From positions 30,209 through 94,208 of the forward strand of contig JAANBB010000125.1 of the NCBI GenBank assembly GCA_014621425.1: 64,000 nucleotides of DNA, written 5' to 3'. A program made the translations under genes and the position numbers. Source of the stretch: Cylindrodendrum hubeiense (Eukaryota > Ascomycota > Sordariomycetes > Hypocreales > Nectriaceae). The notes beneath the pieces are model-generated. The model was not told the DNA's origin. It saw only the letters and a list, made by a program, of their open reading frames with translations, and did not search any database. Of the stretch, positions 42,426 through 52,569 are shown piece by piece. Each line of letters begins with the position of its first letter. Position 1 is the stretch's first letter.

Positions 42426-43068
42426 CTTGCCGTGGTTTCGCCACCAGGCTGCGTTATCGTAGTGTTTTCAAATTAGGACGGTGACGAATGATTTTAACTT
42501 GAAGGGACTGGCTCGGGTGAGCTGACGATCATAATTGAAAGTCCAGCTATGTTGAGATGATTAAGGTGAATGGCAGATGACTTCGAGGTTGGAACCGCCA
42601 AGTCACGGGGACGAGGCGAGTCGAGGGCTGTGGCGCTTCAACCAACCACTAAGCCACAACTGGGGCGCAGGCAGCCAACCGCTGCGGCCCGTTCGAGCGT
42701 TCGAGGTACCTACCCAGGTACCTGTACTTTGTAGTGCCAGGCATCCTTGGGGTGCCTGCACTAGCGAACAGGGCGAACAGGTCGCCGCCTAGCCATCCAA
42801 CCTCACTATTTACCGCACGCCTCTCTCCTACAGACCTACAGAGGCCAGTCAATCACGCATTTCCAGGATCAAACGGGCTTGGCCGCACTCGCCTACTGGG
42901 AGGCGATTGGGCTCTCACACATCGTCTTCAGTGACGCTGTGAGATCCACTGTTCTTGAACGTGCATCAGCCTTGACCGAGTACCGTGTACGAAACGCAGC
43001 CCTGCCCTGCAGTCCCGGTTGCTTGGTCGACAATCTAAGCGGACATGATCAGTGGATCGCAACCCACC
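42426..43068. promoter_or_regulatory. Divergent promoter region, ATG14 (-) / small hypothetical gene (+)
   Basis: The two start codons diverge across about 640 bp. A doubled GGTACCT motif (GGTACCTACCCAGGTACCTG, 42705-42724) sits near the middle. No gene is seen. Confidence 0.5.
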
Positions 43069-43652
43069 ATGGCCTCACCAGTACCACAGTCTCAGTCCGG
43101 CGACGCGGACCAGAACCACGAGCCTGACGACGAAAGCAACCCCATTGCCGTGGAGGAGGCCATCATGCCCGATTCACAGAAGCAATCCCGCCCTGATGCA
43201 AGAACCCCAGAGCCGGGGCTGGATCACCAACCCGCGAGCTCCGACACCCCCAGCACACCTGGCACCCTCACGTCCTTTGACTGGGAAGACTTCGAGGTAA
43301 GGTACGAGAAGGCTCTGCGTGATGCAGACGAGAATGAGGAAGAGATTCTAAAGCAGGCGGGTGCGCTTTCCAAGGTGAGACCCCTCCTCCTGGGACGCGT
43401 TCGGTTATGCTCACAGCCGATAAGTACTTCAAAGTTTGGGCAGCTGCAGCGTCGGCACATGACGATGAACGCGCAGCAAAGCGGTTGCAGACGCGACGAC
43501 GCTTTGTAAACCTGTCCGAGGAGAACATGGCACAAAAGCAGCAGCATTGTGAGTGCCAACCAAGTTTATTATGATACCCTATACTAACAGATTTAGATGA
43601 TGAGGTTGTACGAGCATTTGAAAGTGCATTGGCTCTACTTCGGTCAAAGTAA
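43069..43652 (+). CDS. Small conserved-type hypothetical protein, helical C-terminus
   Basis: Exons 43069-43374, 43425-43548 and 43597-43652 (introns 50 and 48 bp; CTAAC branch site in the second) give 161 residues. An in-frame ATG at 43045 would add eight residues; the 43069 start has the better context (ACCATGG). The acceptor AAG at 43424 is chosen because it joins ALSK to YFKVWAAAASAHDDERAAK in a long amphipathic helix. The first half is acidic, Pro-rich and disordered. The second half is predicted helical (WEDFEVRYEKALRDADENEEE, then VVRAFESALALLRSK). I do not recognise the family. The second acceptor has an in-frame alternative six bases upstream. Confidence 0.65.
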
Positions 43653-43974
43653 ATGATGGCATTTAGGCTAGCAGTGGGGGAATTACAGAATCTAGAATCA
43701 CACAAGCGGCAGCCAAGCAGACGAACAGAACCATCAATATTGGCCTGAAGATGCAATCCTGAATGCCCGGGAATTTCTTGTCGTCTCTTTCTCAGACTCT
43801 TCCTGTACGACTTTCTTTGTTCGAGGTGGGCAGGTATGTTTGTACCTGAGGCCGTTCATGAACGATGATGGCACGTGACGTAATACCGTTTTGGACCCAA
43901 GTCGCGTCTCGCACTTTTGACCATGCTGGGCGCGAGCTCTCACCACGACAGGATTGTGTCGTCCAGCCTCAGAC
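43653..43974. other. Short intergenic spacer
   Basis: The 322-bp spacer lies between two plus-strand genes; nothing further is identified. Confidence 0.5.
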
Positions 43975-44563
43975 ATGCCCAAGGCGGATCATGTAGGTAC
44001 AACAACCAAGTATGGCGTACCTGCAATCTCTGAGGTTTGTTTCCCTCGCATCTTGTCCAACCTCAGATCCGGTTACTAACCAGAGTTAGGACGACTTGTT
44101 CGACTTCCACAAGGCGCACTTTTCGCAGGGTGCCGTCACTTCATTCGGCGGCACCTTTATGGACCGGTCGGGCGAACATCAACCTCATGATGGCATGACA
44201 GATGATGCTTGGGAAGAAGAAGACCACCTTGGCTATTATGACGATGGGGTTAAGCGCACTCTGACGGACGAGCAAATCGAAATCTTTCGCCACTCGGAGC
44301 TCGAAGCTCTCCGCAAAGAACAGGAGAAGCAATCCGGCAATAAGGCTGCCACGTCTTCGGACGAAGCTATGGAGCTGAGTGACGCAAAAACAATCAACGG
44401 ACCGCCGACGGCTGGCTCGTCGACTCTCCCATCCACCCTACGCGGCAACAAAAAGAAAAAGAAGAAGGGAGCCAAGCGTGGGCGGCCAGAGCCAAAACCA
44501 GATCTGCGAAAACGTACCTGGGACGTTGTCGACAAGGGATTGGATTCACTTGACTACGACTGA
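43975..44563 (+). CDS. DUF3807-like fungal protein
   Basis: Exons 43975-44034 and 44090-44563 (55-bp intron, donor GTTTGT, branch ACTAAC) give 177 residues. The sequence starts MPKADHVGTTTKYGVPAISE and continues DDLFDFHKAHFSQG. It then shows the distinctive core YYDDGVKRTLTDEQIEIFRH, and ends in a Lys-rich nuclear-type tract (NKKKKKKGAKRGRP) and KRTWDVVDKGLDSLDYD. The core matches what I recall of DUF3807, a fungal family of unknown function. The basic tract suggests nuclear localisation. The short first exon is needed to give the conserved N-terminus. Confidence 0.75.
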
Positions 44564-45839
44564 GCAAATTTGGAACGCTACGCTTTCAAATGCCCGCAGA
44601 TACCAAAGTGCCGACGCCGAACTGGACGAAATTCCAACAAGGTCATGGCCGAAGACAGTGCAATACGGCAAGGATGGATGCATCCAATTACGATTGTGAG
44701 TTACACATGATTTATTTCCCTCTTCTAGTCTCACCATGATGAAAAACCTTTCGTATCGTCATCCTTAGTCGGATCAGGACCGGAGACGGACGATCCATTG
44801 GCCTCGGCTGCTGGTGACGTCTCACGGTCGTGACATGTCGAACACTTAATCTTCTCTCTGAAAAGCTGAGACACCTTTCATGGTCAAACACGTGCTGCAC
44901 GCGTTGTTGGTTCAAGCTGCTGACTACTGGGGTTTGAATAGGGCATGATGTAACGACCCCAACAAGAAGCAAGCACGTGAACGGGAGCTGTTCCGTTTGC
45001 TGTTGGGCAGGCAACATTTGGTAGTGCTTGAAAGGGATGGGATACCTCTGCGCCTCGGTACACTGCCTACCTAAGGTACTTAAGGTAGGTAGCTGCATTG
45101 GTAGTGACGGCGCAGAAATGTCGGCGGAACCATGGGTTGAATACTCAACGATTAGAGTTTCACATGTGGGTAGCAAGCGGACGAAAGCCGATAAGAATGG
45201 AACACGCGATGAGAAACGAGTAATGAATGAAATGAAACGCGATGAAATGTGAAGTGCGAATTGTGAATGATGCCTGGAGCAACTCGTTGCCATGCGACAG
45301 CCGACGGCTGGCTGGTGACCCCCTCATCTGTGTCTCTGCCTTGGTTTACCTTGGTTTGCCTGCATCCGATGACTCCTATTCGCCGAGTCTTGTGCCATTC
45401 CTTGTTGGAAATACCAAATTCCAAATTCCTAATTCCTAATTCCTGCGTTTGCAGCTAGACACAGAAACAGGCTTGGTTGTCTGCTGATGCCGGCCAATGG
45501 CTTATCGGGCAGCAGGCGATAAGCCCAGCAGCCAACCACGGGCCCGCCCTCACGCTGAGAGTGGGTCCGGGCTGCGCTGGGACTCGCTGGGCACGCTGCG
45601 GACATCCCACCTCGATTTTGGCATCCGTCACCCACCGCAAACCCACCGCAAACCACACCAAACCGCCCAAACCCTCCTCCGGGCCCCATCTCCAGCCTTC
45701 TCGCTTCCTGAAGCCTTCTCTCCTCCTTGCGCCCACCGCAGCCTCTCCTCCGCCAGGCCCCGTCCCGACCCCGACCGCTCCTCGCTTGATCCCCGTATCG
45801 TCCGCGTCGCTGCCCCGCGACGCCCTCCCGACCGTCACC
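44564..45839. other. Intergenic region upstream of CK2 alpha
   Basis: No gene is recognised in about 1.28 kb. A near-palindrome CTACCTAAGG/CTTAAGGTAGGTAG lies at 45067-45092, and short ATTCCTA repeats occur near 45418-45445. The final 250 bp is C-rich leader DNA before the CK2 start. Confidence 0.5.
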
Positions 45840-47191
45840 ATGGCGCGGGTCTATGCCGACGTCAACCAGAACATGCCCCGCAGTTACTGGGACTACGACA
45901 GCGTCAACATCAGTGAGTTTCCCTTGTGCGCGCCCGCCACCGGCCTCTGCGCCCTCGCTAACCCGTTTTGCCAGGCTGGGGCCTCCTCGAGAACTACGAG
46001 GTCGTCAGGAAGATCGGTACGTGCCCGCTTGCCCTTGTCAGCTGCTTCGTCCTGAGTTATTAACCCTTTGGCGCCCAGGTCGTGGCAAGTACTCGGAGGT
46101 TTTTGAGGGCATCAACATCGTCAACTACCAGAAGTGCGTTGTCAAGGTTCTCAAGCCCGTCAAGAAGAAGAAGATCAAGCGAGAGATCAAGATCCTTCAG
46201 AACCTCGCCGGTGGCCCCAACGTCGTTGCCCTGCTCGATGTCGTCCGAGATTCACAGGTTCGCCCCCCCACCCCCCTCTCCCGTCGTCGTTATCCTTGGC
46301 CTCAAACACCTTGACCTGTGCCCCCTTGCTGACCGTCGTCTTCCCCAAATCAGAGTAAGACACCGTCTCTCATCTTTGAGCATGTCAACAACACCGACTT
46401 CCGGAGCCTGTACCCCAAGTTCAACGACATTGATGTTCGATTCTACATCCTCGAGCTGCTCAAGGCTCTTGACTTCTGCCACAGCAAGGGCATCATGCAC
46501 CGAGACGTCAAGCCTCATAACGTTATGATCGACCATGAGAACCGAAAGGTTTGTCTGCCCCTCCTCTCCAGCTGCCTTCTTCTTCAGATTACTGACCTGT
46601 CCCAGCTGCGTCTCATTGACTGGGGTCTGGCCGAATTCTACCACCCCGGTACAGAGTACAATGTCCGCGTGGCATCTCGATATTTCAAGGGACCTGAGCT
46701 GTTGGTTGATTTCCAGGAGTATGACTACAGCCTTGACATGTGGAGCCTGGGTGCCATGTTTGCCTCGATGATTTTCCGCAAGGAGCCTTTCTTCCATGGC
46801 AACAGCAATGCGGACCAGCTGGTCAAGATCGCCAAGGTGCTAGGAACCGATGATCTCTTCGACTACCTCGACAAGTATGAAATTGAGCTTGATGCTCAAT
46901 ATGATGACATCCTGGGACGGTTCCAGAAGAAGCCGTGGCACAGTTTCGTCAACTCGGAGAACCAGCGATTTGTCACTAATGAAGCCATTGACTTCCTTGA
47001 CAAGCTGCTCCGATACGACCACCAGGTTCGTTCTTTTCATCTTTTCCTAATTACCAACTCCGCTAACCTATCCCTAGGAACGCCTGACCGCAAAGGAGGC
47101 CCAGGCTCACCCTTACTTCGACCCAGTCCGCGACCCCGAGGTTTTCAAGCAGCACCTCGCCAATGCTAACGGCAGCGCCTCAAAGCCCTGA
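45840..47191 (+). CDS. cka1: Casein kinase 2 catalytic alpha subunit
   Basis: Six exons (45840-45912, 45975-46016, 46079-46257, 46354-46548, 46606-47025, 47078-47191) close to 340 residues, the usual size. CK2 alpha is a constitutively active acidophilic Ser/Thr kinase of nucleus and cytosol. Diagnostic motifs are the Gly loop [12 protein letters not shown], the Lys of [18 protein letters not shown] (basic CK2 cluster), the catalytic loop [12 protein letters not shown] and DWG in place of DFG ([10 protein letters not shown]). The segment [19 protein letters not shown] is also typical. The C-terminus is short (NGSASKP), without the long tail of animal CK2 alpha. The ACCATGG start context is ideal. 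All introns have consensus boundaries. The identification is secure. Confidence 0.96.
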
Positions 47192-47828
47192 GAAGCCTTC
47201 GGAATCCCCATACTCCCTATTCCCCGAATTACATATCATCCGCGATTTCCACCATCCGGCGTCCCCCTTACCCATGATACCCTGGACCGGCGGTACTACC
47301 CTCGTCGGTTTCACACCCCTGACAGGATTGTTTGCTCGGAATAGACCAAACTAAATGTCTTTCTCTCCCCTCCTCGCGACGGCGTATGGTCTCTTCCCAG
47401 CTCGGGCTCGACACTGCGGCGGTGTTTTAGCTCCGTGATGATATTTCGAGATTCGACCTGAAGATGGCTCGGCTCACCGAGTCTCGACATGAGAATCTCT
47501 CATCCCGTGATTGCGGGATGGATGGGGATATTCCGGCCTCAAAGGCTTTCCGGCGACGGACTAGGATAGGGTCTCCAGCGTTCCAGGGGATGGTGGAAAA
47601 AAGGGGCCAATGTATGTTTTCACGCAGACTTAACATTTTCACTCGAGCTTGGAAGTTTACGGGTAGTCTTTGAAATAGCGATGTAATCCAGTAAAATTAA
47701 AGCGATTCATCACATTGCTCTCTTTTGTTTACGCTACTTCGGAGTATCGCCCATGTCAAGCTAGATGATGCATGACATTGTGACAAACCAGTCCCGTAAT
47801 ATTCTTCAATATTTGATATAACACTATC
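47192..47828. other. Convergent 3' intergenic, CK2 alpha / SCM3
   Basis: This is the space between two stop codons facing each other and should contain both 3' UTRs; I see no gene. Confidence 0.5.
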
Positions 47829-50396
47829 TTACAAGCAACTGAAGCAAAAGTCCCGCCCGCATTGATACCCATCGACCCCGCAGGCCCTGACAGTCCCCCC
47901 TGGTGTCTTGACCACACTTCCTGGACTGATAGGTTCGCCATGGCGCTTCTTAACGGGCGTGCGGAAAGTTTCGGTTGTCAAAGCGCTCGAACGCCAGGCC
48001 TTGATGGTTGAAGCACTAGAGCTGCGCGGTAGGAAGAGGGATGGGCGAGCGCTATGATCGCGGCCGAGCTCGTCGTTATCGTTTTCAGAATCTGAGTCTG
48101 CTGAGACGAGAGAGAGGATGGAACGGCGGGAAGAAGGGGCCCGGGTGGTGCGGATAGCGGTAAGGCGGGGAGTGTGTGGTTTGGAGGATTGGGAGGGGGT
48201 CGGGGAGGGTCTTTGGGGTGTGTTGTGTGAGAGATCGTGAAAAGGGGTCTTCTTCTTCTTCGGGGTTGATGTTTGCTGGAGCGGCTCTTCTTCCAATACT
48301 GGAGGTCCAGGGTCGTCTTCCTTGCTTGGAAACCCCTTTTCAGTGGCAGCTGATGCTGCTGAGGTTGGTACATGGGTGGGAGAAGCTGGGTTTAAGCCAT
48401 TGGCTTTCTTTGGCTTTCCTGCTCCAGTTTTGCGAGGCTTGGTAGAGGTCTTCTTCGACCTCGATGATTCAAACGACTTCGCAGATCTAGCTCCTTGCTC
48501 TTGCGTAGTCGCTTTAGCCGCGTCAGCAATATCTGGCGCAAACACAGCTTTAGGTGAGTTCTGGGACGCCTTCTGAAGCCACTTCAACTCCCGACTAAGG
48601 GATGACGCAGGCGATTCGGGATCTTTGGTCGGCCGGAGAACCTTTCGTTTGGGCTCGGAGCTGGGCTTGGACCTATGGGTTTTCTTCGGACGGCCAGGGC
48701 TTCGTTTTTGGGATATACTGGTAGTTGTGGCTAATTCTAGCTCATCGCCCCCCAAGTTAATTTCGTCTTGTTGTGTGTCTGAGTCTGGTTCTGTGGATAT
48801 TCGCGCTGTTCCCCCGGTTTTGTGTTCCGAGAGTGCCAGAGGGGCTTCGTCATCGGAGAGATTCAAGGCAGGGTTAACACCACTATTGCTGAACATATCG
48901 GTATGCCCGTGGCCCTCATTGGGCTGGGACGGCCGGGATATCTGGGACGGCTGTGATAGTTGGGACGGCTGTGATAGCTGAGACGGCTGGGATAGCTGGG
49001 ACGGTTGAGGAGCGCTGCTTGCTGGAGGTGTTGCGGAGTCTTGTGAATCTGGTATAACTCGTCCCAAGTCAATTTTCGCGGTGCCCTTGGGTCTTCTAGC
49101 TTTCCGGGCTTGTTGGGATGGCTTTGACGTTGCTATACTCTCCTGACTGACTCTTTCTTCGCTCTCCTGGGAATTGTTCTGGGTCATCGCATTTGACTCG
49201 GAAGGTTGGCTGACGTCGAGCTCCAGCTCCTTGTTTGCTTCCAGCCAGGAGACCTTCCCTGTGTATTCAACTTGCTTCCTGACTCGGCCAGACTTCCTGC
49301 GGACTCCATGATCGTCGCCGCCACTTTCTGCCCCATCGTTGCCCTCCCAACTGCTATTTTGGCTCGATGGCTGACTCGCAGGTGGCTTTGGTTCTTGCGG
49401 TTTGGGTGGTCTACCAGCCTTGCGCTTGGGAAGTGGTTTGTCGTCATCTTGCTGCCGAGAGTGAGGAGCCCAAATTGACGTGTCGCCTTTTTGTGTGGGG
49501 AACTTGTATCTCTCCCCTTTGGACTTTGGAGTAAATCGTTTTGGGGAGTATTGATTTGGGGGTGGTGGCTGCTGAACGGGCATGTCTGGTTGTCCCCAGG
49601 CCTGTGGGGGAAGAATACCGGGCATTGGCCAGGGCGCCATCAATAAGGGATGCGGGCTCTGGCCGGTAGGGGGCGTGCCGTAGCTGGCTTGAGATGCGCC
49701 GTTGCTCAACTGGGGAGCGCCAATGCCTTGAGGAGGTGCGCCAAAAGCAGGGAGAAATCCTATGACAAGGCCGCCTCCATATGCGTTGGGGAAGAGAGAT
49801 GCGAGGGCCCCGAGTTGAGCGCCTGCTACGCTGCCCGACAGATTGAAGCCTCCAGGGCCGCCAAATGGTATCAGGGAATTGGAGTCGCTGGCCATTTGTC
49901 TTCCCTCCATTGCCAATTCCTCTTCTTCTCCTTCAGGCTCGTGGGGATCCTCGTCGTGGGGATCCTCGTCGCCGGGGTCTTCGATGTCGGCCTCTTCCGA
50001 ATCTTGAACTTCACTGACATCCTCTTGGTCGCCCTCAGAAAAGCCATCGGTGAGATCTTCAAGTAGGATCCCCTCGTCGTCGTCATCGTCCCCCCCCAGA
50101 TCACCCTCATGGCGCATACTACTTAAATGGCCATTATCGACAACAATCTCCCCGGTTTCCATGTCGATTTCGTCGCCGACGCCGTCGAAATTCTGGCTGT
50201 ACTTCTCAATGATGTGCGCCATGGTCGCATGAAGTTTTTGGTCGGCATGGGCGCGCTTGATGGCCAGTTCGTAGCCCTGGTTTTGAGGGGGGGGAGGGGA
50301 GGACGCCAGCTCGTCAATGTCGGCTTCGTTGATGGATTCTGCGCCGCCCTTGAAGGTGGATGCGCCCTGACGGCGTCGTTTTGCCGGGGACTCCAT
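47829..50396 (-). CDS. scm3: Scm3-like CENP-A chaperone with AT-hooks
   Basis: The single-exon protein has 855 residues from the ATG at 50396; the frame is open a further 68 codons upstream. MESPAKRRRQG is the plausible start. The N-terminal region has the Scm3 signature: HATMAHIIEKYSQNFD, then DEIDMETGEIVVDNGHL. Scm3/HJURP delivers the centromeric histone H3 variant CENP-A to centromeres. A long acidic stretch follows (DDDDDEG and repeated DEDPHDEDPH). Two AT-hook-like motifs (KRKAGRPPKPQ, KRSPGRPKKTHRS) and a basic RKSGRVRKQVEY patch come next. A hexapeptide array SQPSQL lies at 48922-49008. The extreme C-terminus carries a Cys cluster (CGVDGYQCGRDFCFSCL). It is much larger than yeast Scm3 (about 220 residues). 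I rate Scm3 as likely rather than certain. Confidence 0.75.
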   Translation of the reverse strand: MESPAKRRRQGASTFKGGAESINEADIDELASSPPPPQNQGYELAIKRAHADQKLHATMAHIIEKYSQNFDGVGDEIDMETGEIVVDNGHLSSMRHEGDLGGDDDDDEGILLEDLTDGFSEGDQEDVSEVQDSEEADIEDPGDEDPHDEDPHEPEGEEEELAMEGRQMASDSNSLIPFGGPGGFNLSGSVAGAQLGALASLFPNAYGGGLVIGFLPAFGAPPQGIGAPQLSNGASQASYGTPPTGQSPHPLLMAPWPMPGILPPQAWGQPDMPVQQPPPPNQYSPKRFTPKSKGERYKFPTQKGDTSIWAPHSRQQDDDKPLPKRKAGRPPKPQEPKPPASQPSSQNSSWEGNDGAESGGDDHGVRRKSGRVRKQVEYTGKVSWLEANKELELDVSQPSESNAMTQNNSQESEERVSQESIATSKPSQQARKARRPKGTAKIDLGRVIPDSQDSATPPASSAPQPSQLSQPSQLSQPSQLSQPSQISRPSQPNEGHGHTDMFSNSGVNPALNLSDDEAPLALSEHKTGGTARISTEPDSDTQQDEINLGGDELELATTTSISQKRSPGRPKKTHRSKPSSEPKRKVLRPTKDPESPASSLSRELKWLQKASQNSPKAVFAPDIADAAKATTQEQGARSAKSFESSRSKKTSTKPRKTGAGKPKKANGLNPASPTHVPTSAASAATEKGFPSKEDDPGPPVLEEEPLQQTSTPKKKKTPFHDLSHNTPQRPSPTPSQSSKPHTPRLTAIRTTRAPSSRRSILSLVSADSDSENDNDELGRDHSARPSLFLPRSSSASTIKAWRSSALTTETFRTPVKKRHGEPISPGSVVKTPGGTVRACGVDGYQCGRDFCFSCL
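48922..49008 (-). repeat. 18-bp in-frame hexapeptide array in SCM3
   Basis: The minus strand encodes about four to five successive SQPSQL/SQPSQI units. The DNA copies differ at a few positions. Confidence 0.85.
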
Positions 50397-51049
50397 TACG
50401 GACGGAGGACATGCACAAGAGGCGTGCGCAACCGGCGATTGGAAAACATGCGACGAGTGACGATTTCGTGAGGTTGCTCGATCTCGTCGCTGGTGCTCTG
50501 GTGGGCGGATTTGATGGTTGACAGCGGTTGGAGGAGCAACTGGAGGGGCAACGCGAAACGACGCGCTCGATAGAGAGTTGGATAGACGCGTAAAGTACAA
50601 TTCGTTCCAGGGGGGGTTGATTCACTATGGGTGCTCGGCGCTCAAGGGGGAGGGGAAAGCTCCAGGGCTAACACACTCAATGCTTGAAGGTAAAAAAAAA
50701 AANANAATTCTCAAATACATGTAAAGGGCTGAGAAATCATCGAAAGGCATGCATTATCGCAAGAAATTGATCAATATCCAAGATGAGACTAGAAATAGAG
50801 TGGCGAGATGCTACAGCACAACTGGTTGCACAGCTCAGTGGCCCAGTAGGCAGTAGACAGTAGGCTGAAAGAGCCCTTCTAGGCGNCNNCTNCGTNGNTT
50901 NNANNCNANAANGTCATCTGGTGGNTGNGNNNNAAGNNCNNNTNGNNTATCNACNTCATCAGNTNNNNNNNNNNNNNNNNNNNNNNNGCANCNCTNNGCC
51001 TCGACAGCCCGCTCCCACTGCCCCAAGACATGCAACATTAACCGCGGCC
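50397..51049. promoter_or_regulatory. Divergent SCM3/ATG6 promoter with ambiguous bases
   Basis: The two start codons diverge across about 650 bp. The interval includes isolated N bases near 50703-50705 and a heavily ambiguous block at 50885-50998, so regulatory features here cannot be read reliably. Confidence 0.5.
50885..50998. other. Low-quality/ambiguous sequence block
   Basis: More than half of the bases in this block are N, with scattered called bases. It marks a low-confidence stretch of the assembly just upstream of ATG6. Confidence 0.98.
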
Positions 51050-52569
51050 ATGACTTGTCAAAAGTGTCGCCAGCCCCTCAAGCTTGACGGCTCCACTGGA
51101 GGACCTTAATCCAGCCGCCTACGACCTCATCGTCGGTGAGCGCATCCCTCCTCAGGTTTGCTTTGCGGCCTGGCTAACCCTTCGCCTCTGTAGCTTCATC
51201 CTCGCCACTGACGCCAAAGAAGTCACCCGTACCCCGTCCACCGGTCGCCCAACCTCAAGAGCAAGCCCGGAGGTCCCTTTACGACAAAATCTCGCGAAAT
51301 GCCAGCGCCCCCATCTTTAGGCGCAACCATGGCGGCAACCCGCGCGATTCCGCCATGTCCTTTATCTACCTGACCGAGTCGCAAATGGGCGGACCACAAA
51401 CGCCAGTGTTAGAGCCGCCACCAACACCACCCAAACTTCGACGCGCAAGCTCCAGCAGAGGCGGGGATGACGCCGATGGGCCCAAGGGGGGTGAGATGGA
51501 TAGGATCAACCGACTATTCGAGATTCTTTCTGCCCGATCCGACATCGATCATCCAATATGTGTTGAATGCACCGATATGCTTGTGGAGGGCCTGCAGAAG
51601 AAGCTGGACATGGCTTCGAAAGAACGAGATGCGTACGTAAGGCATCTCAAAGAAGTCAAGGCGGACCAGCCCAGCGAGGAAGAGATGAAGGCCCAGGAGG
51701 CTGCGCTGAAGAAGGCCGAACAAGACAGGGCAGCAGCGATGGAAGAGCTGAAGAAGTTGGAGGGGGATAAGGATGCGCTAGATGAGGAAATCGTGGCTCT
51801 TGAGGAGGAGTCACGACAACTGGATAAGGAGGAGGAGAAGTTTTGGAGGGAACGGAATGCGTTCGCGACCAAGATGGCCGACTTCCAGTCAGAAAGGGAC
51901 AGCATCAACACCAAATATCTCAACGACTCGCAGCTGCTGGAGAAACTGCAACGATCCAACGTCTACAACGACACGTTTTGCATTAGCCATGACGGCAGCT
52001 TTGCGACTATCAACGGGCTTCGGCTAGGGCGACTATCAAACAAACCAGTGGATTGGCCTGAGATTAATGCAGCGTGGGGCCACGCACTACTCCTTCTTGT
52101 CACCGTGGCAGAGAAGCTTGGGTACCGGTTTGATGGTTATGACCCGCAGCCCATGGGAAGCACGTCTAAGATTGTGCGGTACGAGACGCCCAGTCCTTCA
52201 TCGAGCAGGCTCGGGGCGCGGATGGTTCAGCCTCCACTCAAGAAGCAAGTCCTCGAACTGTTCAGCTCCGGAGACATGCCGCTTGGATTGACCTTTATGC
52301 ACCGCCGGTTCGACAACGCCATGGTGGGATTCCTGGAGCTCGTACGGCAACTGGGAGCTTTTGTGCACCGGCAAACCGAGGCGACGGGGAATCCACTGAG
52401 CCTGCCGTACAAGATTGACGGCGACAAGATAGGGGACGTGAGTATTAAGCTGGGTATCGCGCAGGACGATGGATGGACCAAGGCGTGCAAGTTGACGTTG
52501 ACCTGCTGCAAGTTTCTACTGGCACATGCAAGCAATGTAACGTCTACAGCGAGGAACGGGGGTGCTTGA
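51050..52569 (+). CDS. atg6: Atg6/Vps30 (Beclin-1 homologue) with a one-base frameshift in exon 1
   Basis: Two exons are recognised: 51050-51135 and 51194-52569 (58-bp intron, GCTAAC branch site). Exon 1 begins with MTCQKCRQPLKLDGS, the Beclin zinc-ribbon start. It then runs into a TAA (51107-51109) because of one surplus base near 51095. In the next frame the conserved LEDLNPAAYDLIV follows. Without one base the model closes to 486 residues. Downstream are KISRNASAPIFRRNHGG, the BH3-like MSFIYLTESQ region, a long coiled coil (about 170-280) and the C-terminal BARA domain (WPEINAAWGHALLLL, LELFSSGDMPLGLTFMHRRFD). Atg6 is shared by the autophagy and vacuolar-sorting Vps34 complexes. The frameshift lies about 100 bp from the ambiguous block, so a sequencing error is the first explanation. 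The gene identity is firm. Confidence 0.9.
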
